A DNA stretch of 5,034 nucleotides from Thermoanaerobaculia bacterium. GTDB lineage: Bacteria; Acidobacteriota; Thermoanaerobaculia; Multivoradales; UBA5704. Each line of letters opens with the position of its first letter. The stretch's first letter is position 1. The notes under the pieces are model-generated. The model ran no database searches and had not been told where the DNA came from. It worked only from the letters and a program-made list of their open reading frames with translations. Where the stretch lies: contig JASLEW010000493.1 of NCBI GenBank assembly GCA_030150965.1, positions 1 through 5,034 on the forward strand, given 5' to 3'. Shown piece after piece: positions 1-5,034 of the stretch. Made by a program: the position numbers and the translations under genes.

Positions 1-3000
1 GCGGCCTGTGCCAGCACCGGCCCGTGCAGGGTCCCGCCGGCCGTGTCATGGCGCCATCCACCGCGGAGCTCGGCGGGAGCGGGGAGAGCGGCGGGAGCGG
101 CGAAGACCGCGCGGTTTCCCGGAGCAGGGGGAACGCCGGGAGCAGCGCAATCTTCGAGAGCGGCTGGGACGGCGAAAGCAACGACGTTTTCGACAGCGGC
201 CGAAGCGGCGTGATCTTCGTCCCCTGCGGCCCCCCAGCCGCCGTCGTTCCACTCGGCCACCAGCTGGAAGCGCTCGCCGGGGCCGAGCAGCGGCAGCTGC
301 GACAGCCGCAGCTCCGGCGCCGTGACCGCCGCCTCCAGCAGCCGCTCGAACTGCGCCAGGAACCGCACCGCGGTCGCGCCGTCGAAGAGGTCGGTGCTGT
401 AGTCGAGCGACGCGTCGAGCCCCTCGGCGGACTCCTGGAGCACCAGCGTCAGATCGAAATCCGTCTTCACCGCCGGCACCGGCACCGGCCGCAGCTCGAT
501 GCCCGGGATGGCAAGGGTTTCCGCCGCGTTGTTCTGCAGCACCAGCATCACCTGGAACAGCGGCGAGCGCGACAGGCTGCGCTCCGGGTCGAGCTCCTCG
601 ACCAGCTTCTCGAACGGCAGGTCCTGGTGCTGATAGGCCTCCAGCGTGTCCCGCCGCACCCGCCCCAGGATCTCCCTCGGGCTGGGATCGCCCGCGAGAT
701 CGGCGCGCAGCACCAGGGTGTTGACGAAGAAACCGATCAAGCCCTCGGTCTCCAGCCGGTTGCGGCCGGCGATCGGCGTGCCCAGGGTGAAATCGGTCTG
801 GCCGCTGACCCGCCCCAGCCAGCCCTCGAAGGCGGCGGCGAGGGTCATGAACAGCGTCGCCCCCTCGCGCCTCGCAAAAGAAAGGATTTCCTGCGTCAGC
901 GGCAGTGAGAAGCGGCGCAGCCGGGCGGCGCCGCCGAAGCCGCGCACCGCCGGCCGCGGCCGATCGGCCGGCAGCTCGAGGACCGGCGGCGCGCCGGCCA
1001 GGCGTCCGCGCCAGTGCGCCAGCTCCGCGGCCAGCACCTCGCCGGCAAGCCAGCCGCGCTGCCACGCCGCGAAGTCGGCGTACTGCACCGGCAGCTCGGC
1101 CAGCGGCGACGGCAGGCCCTGCGCGAACGCGGTGTAGAGCGCCGTCACCTCGCGCACCAGCACTCCCAGCGACCAGCCGTCGCTCACGATGTGGTGCATG
1201 GCGAAGAGCAGCAGGTGCTCGGCGTTCTCCGCCGTGCCCACCCGCCACAGCCGCGCCCGCCAGAGCGGTCCCCGCGCCAGGTCGAACGGCCGCTCCGCCT
1301 CCGCCGCGACCGAGGCCATCGCCGCCGGCTCCCGCAACTCCGAGGCGAGATGCGTCAGATCGACCACCGGCACCGTCACCGGGGACGGTGGCAGGATCAC
1401 CTGCCGCGCCCGCCCCTCCACCGCGGCGAACACCGTGCGCAGCACCTCGTGCCGCCGCACCACCTCCGCCAGCACCCGCGACAGCACCGCCACGGACAGC
1501 TCGCCGCGCAGGCGCAGCGCGACCGGCACGTTGTAGAGCGCGCCCCCCTCCAGCTGCTCGATGAACCACAGCCGCTGCTGGGCGAAGGAGAGCGGCAGGT
1601 CGACGGGCCGCGGCGGCCCGTCGACACTCGCCTGGGCTCGCTCCGCCCGGCGATCGGCCCGGATGACCGGCGGCGGCGCGGAGCCTCCCGGGCGCCATGC
1701 CGCCACGACCTCGCGGGCCAGGCCGCCGATCGTCGGGTGCTCGAACACCGCCCGCAACGGCAGCTCGACGCCGAAGGCGGCGCGCAGCCGCGAGGCCAGC
1801 CGCGTGGCCAGGAGCGAATGCCCGCCGAGCGCGAAGAAATCGGCCTCCGCTCCCAGGGCGAGCTCCGCCCCGGCTCCCAGCACCTCGGCGAAGATCCCCG
1901 CCAGGATCTCCTCCACCGCGGTGCGCGGCGCCGTCTGACTTGCACCGCCGGCCGCCGGGCCGGTCCCGCCGCGTCCGCCGAGGACGGGGCCGTGCTCGGC
2001 GAGCCGCTTCCGGTCCACCTTGCCGTTGGGGGTCAGCGGCAGGGCCGGGAGCTGGACGAAGAAGGCGGGCACCATGTGGGCGGGCAGCCGCGCCGCCAGC
2101 GCCTGGCGCAGCGCTTCGGCAGGCAGCTCGACCTCTCCACGGCCGACGACGTAGGCCACCAGGCCGCGGCCTCCGGGGAGGTCTTCGCGCAGCGCCACCG
2201 CCGCCTCGGCGATCGCGGGGAGCGCCGGCAGCTCCGCCATCGGCGCCAGGGAGGTCAGCGCCTGCTCGATCTCGCCGAGCTCGATGCGGAAGCCGCGCAG
2301 CTTGACCTGCTGGTCGCCTCGCCCGCGGAACTCGAAGCCGCCGGCGGGCAGCTGGCGCGCCCGGTCGCCGGTCCGGTACAGGCGCTCCCCCGGCAGCGCC
2401 GGGCTCTCCACGAAGCGCTCGGCGGTGCGCTCCGGCTGGCGCCAGTAGCCCAGGGCCAACCCCTCCCCGGCCAGGTACATCTCCCCCACGCCGCCCAAGG
2501 GCACCGGCTGCAACCCGGCGTCGAGCAGGTAGGCCCGGGAGTTGGCGATGGGCCGGCCGATCGGCACCGTCGCCGCATCCGCCGCCACCGCCTCGACCCG
2601 CTGCCAGGTGCTGAAGGTGGTGTTCTCCGTCGGCCCGTAGACATGCAGCAGCCGCTCCGGCGGGCCGCCCGCCAGCACCCTGCGCACCGCTTCCGGATCG
2701 GCCGCCTCGCCGCCGAAGAGCACCGTGTGGACGGCGGCGAAGGCGCCCGGCGCCGCCTGCGCCACCTGGTTGAACAGCGCCGTGGTCAGGAACAGCGCGC
2801 CGATGCGCTCGGCCGCCAGGAAGTCCGCCAGGTCGCCCGGCGACAGCAGGATCTCCTGCGGCACCCCCACGAGCGTCGCCCCGGAGAGCAGCGCGCCCCA
2901 GATCTCGAAGGTCGCCGCATCGAACGACAGGTTCGACAGCTGCGCGATCCGTCCGCCGGCCCCCAGGCCGCCCGGGCCGGCCAGATCGACGTAGTCGGTC

Positions 3001-5034
3001 GCCGTCACCAGGCGGACCACGGCGCGGTGCGGCACCGCCACGCCCTTCGGCCGGCCGGTCGATCCCGAGGTATAGATCACATAGGCCGCGGCGCCCCCAT
3101 CGGCAGCGAGCGCCGCGCGCCCTCCTGCCGCCGGTGCCGGGTCCCCGCCCTCCGCCGAGAAACCGGCGGCGGCGATCTCGTCCCACTGCGTGTCGAGCCG
3201 CACGATGCGCGTCCGCAGCGCCTCCGGCGGCGGCAGGCGGAGCGCCAGGCCCTCCCGGGTGAGCAGCAGCGGCGCGCCGCTGTCGTCGAGCATCCACGCC
3301 AGGCGCTCGCGCGGGTGATCGGGATCGAGCGGCAGGTAGGCGGCGCCGGCCCTGAGGACGCCCAGCATCGCCACGAGCACGGCGCCCGAGCGCTCCAGGC
3401 AGAGCCCCACCAGGTCGCCGTTCCCCACCCCCTGCCGGCGGAGGAAGCGGGCCAGCAGCTCCGACCTGCCGTCCAGCTCCTCGTAGGTCAGCGCCTCGCC
3501 GCCGAAGACCCAGGCCAGCCGCCGCGGATGCGCCGCCGCCGTCCGGGCGAACAGCTCGGGGAGCGTCCGGCCCGCCGGCCAGTCCGTGCCGGTGTCGTTC
3601 CATTCGACGAGCAGCTGGTGCCGCTCGGCCGGGCCCAGCAGCGGCAGCCGCGCAACCGCACACTCGGGCTCCTCGGCCACCGCGCCGAGAAGGACGGTGA
3701 AGGCCGCCGCCAGGCGGCCGATCGTCGCGGCATCGAAGAGGTCCCGGGCGTAGGAGAGCGAGCCCGCGATCCCCGCGGTCCCGGAACCGGCGTCGTCGAG
3801 CGACAGGCTGAGATCGAACTTGGCGTCCTCGTCCGCTCCGTCCGGGAGGTCCAAGGGAGCCAGCCGCAACCCCGGCAGGGAGAGCTCTCCCAGCGGCGCG
3901 TTCTGCCAGGCGAACAGCACCTGGAACAGCGGCGCATGAGCCAGGCTCCGCTCCGGCGCCAGGTCCTCGACCAGCTTCTCGAACGGCAGGTCCTGGTGCG
4001 CATAGGCGTCGAGCGCCTCGCGGCGCACCCGCGCCAGCAGCTCGCCGAAGCGCGGCGCGCCCGCCAGGTCGGGCCGCAGCACCAGGGTGTTGACGAAGAA
4101 ACCGATCAGGTTTTCGATCTCCAGCCGGCGGCGGCCGGCCACCGGCGTGCCCAGCGTGAGATCGTCCTGAGCCGAGAAACGTGACAGCAGCACGGCGAAT
4201 GCCGCCGCGAGCGTCATGAAGAGCGTCGCGCCCTGCCGCCGGGAGAGCGCGGCGAGGGCCGCCGACAGCTCCGGCGGCAGGGCGAACGGGCGCGCCGCGC
4301 CGCGGAAGCTCTGCACGGCGGGGCGCGGCCGGTCCGCCGGCAGCTCGCAGACCGGCGGCGCGCCGGCGAGGCGCTCCCGCCAATGGCGGAGCTCCTCCGC
4401 CAGCGCCTCCCCGGCCAGCCAGCCCCGCTGCCAGAGCGCGAAGTCGGCGTACTGCACCGGCAGCTCGGGCAGCGGGGAGGGCCGTCCGGCGGCGAACGCG
4501 GCGTAGAGCGCCGTCACCTCCCGCACCAGCACCCCCAGCGACCAGCCGTCGCTCACGATGTGGTGGAGCGCGAGGAGCAGCACGTGCTCGCCCTGCTCCA
4601 GCCGCCAGAGCCGCGCCCGCAGCAGCGGCCCCCGCGCCAGGTCGAACGGCCGCCGCGCCTCGGCCGCGATCCAGCGCGCCGCCGCCGGCTCGCGCCGCGC
4701 CGGAACGAGCGCCGTGAGGTCCAGCAGCGGGACCGCCAGGCCGGCCGGCGGCAGGATCACCTGCCGCGGCCCCCCCTCGGCCTCGGCGAACACCGTCCGC
4801 AGCACCTCGTGCCGCCGCACCACCTCGGCCAGCACCCGCGACAGCAGCGCCGCCGAGAGGTCCCCGCTCAGCCGCAGCGCGATCGGCACGTTGTAGAGCG
4901 CGCCGCCCGCCAGGCGGTCGATGAACCAGAGCCGCTCCTGGGCGAACGACAGCGGCAGGCCGGCCCCCGCGCCGTCCCGGCTGCCCCCGCCGCCCGCATC
5001 CTCCACGCGGTCCCGGCGTTTCTTGCGGCATACG
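1..5034 (-). CDS. Non-ribosomal peptide synthetase, internal fragment (C-A-T-C-[A start]), partial at both ends
   Basis: This is a multimodular cytoplasmic assembly-line enzyme that builds a peptide without ribosomes. Complete codons fill 3-5033 (1677 residues) with no stop. No start is assigned because the gene enters from the right edge and leaves at the left edge. Domains by residue are C1 26-475, A1 490-1011, T1 1036-1110, C2 1146-1591, an Ala/Pro-rich junction 1598-1667, and the likely start of the next A domain from 1668. Every catalytic motif I looked for is intact: HHIVSDG in both C domains, TSGSTGRPKG, YGPTE, YRTGD and NGKVDRK in A1, and LGGHSL in T1. The window therefore holds one full elongation module plus the C domain of the next. 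The A1 code suggests isoleucine or a similar aliphatic residue. No E, TE, methyltransferase or ketosynthase domain is seen. The frame is confirmed by motif continuity and G/C-rich third positions. The product is unknown, and no gene symbol is justified. Confidence 0.96.
3..32 (-). other. Probable first residues of a second adenylation domain (cut by window edge)
   Basis: The last ten visible residues, TLHGPVLAQA (1668-1677), fit the usual entry of an A domain in C-A didomains (TLHxLFxAQA followed by the first core motifs). The corresponding place in module 1 reads TLPELFAR. The assignment rests on this short match and on its position after a C domain, so it is tentative. The substrate of this domain cannot be seen. 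Confidence 0.6.
33..242 (-). other. Extended Ala/Pro-rich C2-A2 junction (about 70 residues)
   Basis: Residues 1598-1667 separate the WND at the end of C2 from a TLH sequence that looks like the start of the next A domain. The same junction between C1 and A1 has only 9 residues (481-489). I count 21 Ala and 8 Pro in 70 residues, no recognisable domain, and two short hexapeptide copies, APAALP and APAELR. Ten of the 21 Ala codons are GCT, whereas the Ala codons I read in the A1 core (2700-3090) are all GCC or GCG. The reading frame is kept across the insert, and neither alternative minus-strand frame gives NRPS sequence here. It is therefore best read as a flexible, recently expanded linker, with a sequencing or assembly error as the alternative. 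Confidence 0.7.
63..98. repeat. Imperfect 18-base tandem repeat inside the junction
   Basis: Positions 63-80 and 81-98 match at 15 of 18 bases, including the exact 12-base string CGGCGGGAGCGG at 71-82 and 89-100. The period is a multiple of three, so on the minus strand it encodes two similar hexapeptides, APAALP then APAELR. This is the pattern expected from replication slippage that extends a linker without breaking the frame. Confidence 0.6.
261..1598 (-). other. Condensation domain C2 (LCL-type) of the next module
   Basis: This domain would transfer the peptide from T1 to the amino acid carried by the following module. By residue it has SFAQQRLWFI from 1149, RHEVLRTVF 1194-1202, HHIVSDGWS 1280-1288 (catalytic His1281), YADF near 1318, IGFFVNT 1433-1439, HQDLPFE 1469-1475 and RSLSRSPLF in the C7 position. 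All are intact. It is strikingly similar to C1: residues flanking the active site are identical over HHIVSDGWSLGVLVREV, and motif spacing is the same apart from a 3-residue insertion between RHEVLRT and HHIVSDG (GTAENAEH in place of EQGEH). LCL features imply that the module-1 residue is delivered in the L form. It is preceded by a linker of about 35 residues rich in Pro, Arg and Ala. It ends at LLGPGERFQLVAEWND, where an unusually long junction begins. Confidence 0.93.
1132..1196. repeat. Near-identical DNA block in C2, paired with 4501-4565 in C1
   Basis: These 65 bases differ from 4501-4565 at only 3 positions by direct comparison and encode the C3 active-site region and the helix after it. 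Other matched blocks at the same 3369-base offset include the YADF, IGFFVNT and HQDLPFE segments. They are direct repeats within one gene, left by module duplication or kept alike by gene conversion. Confidence 0.85.
1704..1928 (-). other. Thiolation (peptidyl carrier) domain T1
   Basis: This carrier domain holds the activated residue and then the growing peptide as a thioester on a 4'-phosphopantetheine arm. It spans about residues 1036-1110, opening with PRTAVEEILAGIFAEVLG and carrying FFALGGHSLLATRL. Ser1073 (codon 1815-1817) is the predicted attachment point for a phosphopantetheinyl transferase. The end resembles the usual last helix (FEHPTIGGLAREV). In many NRPSs the LGGHS form marks carriers that feed an ordinary C domain, whereas LGGDS is commoner before epimerisation domains. 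That agrees with C2 following directly and no E domain being present. The length is normal. Confidence 0.94.
2001..3566 (-). other. Adenylation domain A1, predicted aliphatic (isoleucine-like) specificity
   Basis: This domain activates an amino acid as its aminoacyl-AMP and transfers it to T1. Core motifs by residue: A1 LTYEEL 515-520; A2 LRAGAAYLPLD 560-570; A3 (P-loop-like) TSGSTGRPKG 655-664; A4 FDAATFEIW from 704; A5 YGPTEN 799-804; A6 GEMYLAGEGLALGYW from 850; A7 YRTGD 886-890; A8 GRGDQQVKLRG 904-914; A9 LPAHMVP 983-989; A10 NGKVDRK 1003-1009, with the catalytic Lys at 1005. Aligned by hand to GrsA PheA (positions 235, 236, 239, 278, 299, 301, 322, 330, 331, 517), the pocket reads D, A, F, F, L, G, V, T, F, K. 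The leading Asp and last Lys hold the amino and carboxyl groups of an ordinary alpha-amino acid. The rest resembles known Ile codes such as the fengycin type DAFFYGITFK, so Ile is most likely, with Val or Leu possible. A small Gly-rich insertion precedes A4 (about residue 690). Confidence 0.92.
3609..4958 (-). other. Condensation domain C1 (LCL-type)
   Basis: This domain forms the peptide bond between the upstream carrier-bound peptide and the amino acid loaded on T1. Motifs in order by residue: C1 SFAQERLWFI from 29; C2 RHEVLRTVF 74-82; C3 HHIVSDGWS 157-165, with the second His (158) as the expected catalytic residue and Asp162 as structural; C4 YADF 195-198; C5 IGFFVNT 310-316; C6 HQDLPFE 346-352; and a C7-like RSLAHAPLF shortly after. 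The SFAQxRLWF opening and SDGWS are typical of LCL domains, which accept an L-configured donor, rather than DCL or dual C/E domains. A starter C domain cannot be fully excluded, because starter types resemble LCL and the upstream context is missing. It closely resembles C2 in this window. It ends near the LLGPAER stretch and passes into A1 through a short WNDT junction. Confidence 0.93.
4501..4565. repeat. Near-identical DNA block in C1, paired with 1132-1196 in C2
   Basis: This is the C1 partner of the repeat at 1132-1196, with 62 of 65 bases identical. It covers the codons for HHIVSDGWSLGVLVREV and adjoining residues. Such repeats within NRPS genes can be misassembled from short reads. Confidence 0.85.
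4959..5033 (-). other. Basic/Gly-rich segment preceding the first C domain (interdomain linker or protein N-terminus)
   Basis: Residues 1-25 of the visible protein start with a basic cluster (CRKKRRDR, residues 2-9), followed by an acidic patch and a Gly-rich run that leads into the C1 motif. A T-C linker of about this length and low complexity is normal in NRPSs, so an upstream carrier domain just outside the window is the simplest reading. A protein N-terminus is also possible, but no in-frame ATG lies upstream of the C domain here. An in-frame GTG at 5004-5006 has no convincing ribosome binding site, and the ATG at 5029-5031 is out of frame. Nothing else can be assigned. Confidence 0.5.

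Noticed and set aside
33..242. Frameshift as explanation for the odd C2-A2 junction
   Set aside because: The other two minus-strand frames give Arg-rich or otherwise unrelated sequence here, and the main frame continues into TLHGPVLAQA, which fits an A-domain start. A double compensating error cannot be excluded but is not needed.
24..908. 294-residue plus-strand open frame opposite C2 and the long junction
   Set aside because: It is low-complexity and Arg/Gln/His-rich, with no ribosome binding site of note, and it is antisense to conserved C-domain motifs.
2955..2996. Gly-rich insertion between A3 and A4 as a separate inserted domain
   Set aside because: It is only a few residues longer than usual (around GPGGLGAGG) and all flanking core motifs are intact, so it is ordinary loop variation.
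1014..4184. 1056-residue plus-strand open frame antisense to the NRPS
   Set aside because: It is rich in Arg, Gln, His and Leu with no recognisable motif, and it lies opposite intact NRPS motifs. This is a typical antisense by-product in GC-rich genes.
46..5031. 1661-residue minus-strand open frame as a separate protein
   Set aside because: It is the NRPS coding sequence read one frame off: the codons for the HHIVSDG active site become APPHRERR. Its composition is almost only Ala, Gly, Arg and Pro, and no domain is visible.
5029..5031. ATG on the minus strand as start of the NRPS
   Set aside because: It is out of frame with the C1 motifs and opens only the spurious frame.
1..5034. Promoters, terminators, riboswitches, tRNAs, CRISPR or insertion sequence within the window
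   Set aside because: The window is continuously coding in one frame. I saw no intergenic stretch, no regularly spaced short repeats and no transposase or inverted terminal repeats.

Overview
The window lies entirely inside one very large gene on the minus strand. It encodes part of a modular non-ribosomal peptide synthetase (NRPS). The gene is open at both edges: the codons occupying positions 3-5033 (1677 residues) contain no stop, and neither a start nor a stop of the gene is in view. The true frame is the one whose minus-strand codons end on plus-strand positions divisible by 3. It is identified by an unbroken series of NRPS core motifs in canonical order and by third positions that are almost all G or C.

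Reading on the minus strand, from right edge to left edge, the layout is: a short basic/Gly-rich linker (about 4959-5033); condensation domain C1 (about 3609-4958); adenylation domain A1 (about 2001-3566); carrier domain T1 with its phosphopantetheine serine at 1815-1817 (about 1704-1928); a Pro/Arg/Ala linker (about 1599-1703); condensation domain C2 (about 261-1598); an unusually long Ala/Pro-rich junction (about 33-242); and the apparent first residues of a second adenylation domain (3-32). This is one complete elongation module (C-A-T) followed by the opening of the next.

How the parts work together: A1 activates an amino acid with ATP and loads it on the arm of T1. C1 joins it to the peptide held by the preceding carrier, and C2 passes the extended peptide to the amino acid of the next module. 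The ten-residue specificity code read from A1 by alignment to GrsA PheA is D-A-F-F-L-G-V-T-F-K. This is an aliphatic code most like those for isoleucine or related branched residues. Both C domains look like the LCL type, T1 carries LGGHS, and no epimerisation domain is present, so this module should leave an L residue.

The two C domains are close copies of each other even at DNA level, with a constant 3369-base offset from motif C3 to C6. This points to module duplication or gene conversion. The most unusual stretch is the 70-residue C2-A2 junction; the equivalent C1-A1 junction has 9 residues. It has different Ala codon use (GCT frequent) and an imperfect 18-base tandem repeat.

The organism is a bacterium with very high GC (above 70% by eye). 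Myxococcota, Acidobacteriota and Actinomycetota all fit, and the sequence alone does not decide. I see no RNA gene, mobile element, CRISPR array, promoter or terminator. The long open frames in the other five frames are by-products of the GC-rich coding sequence.
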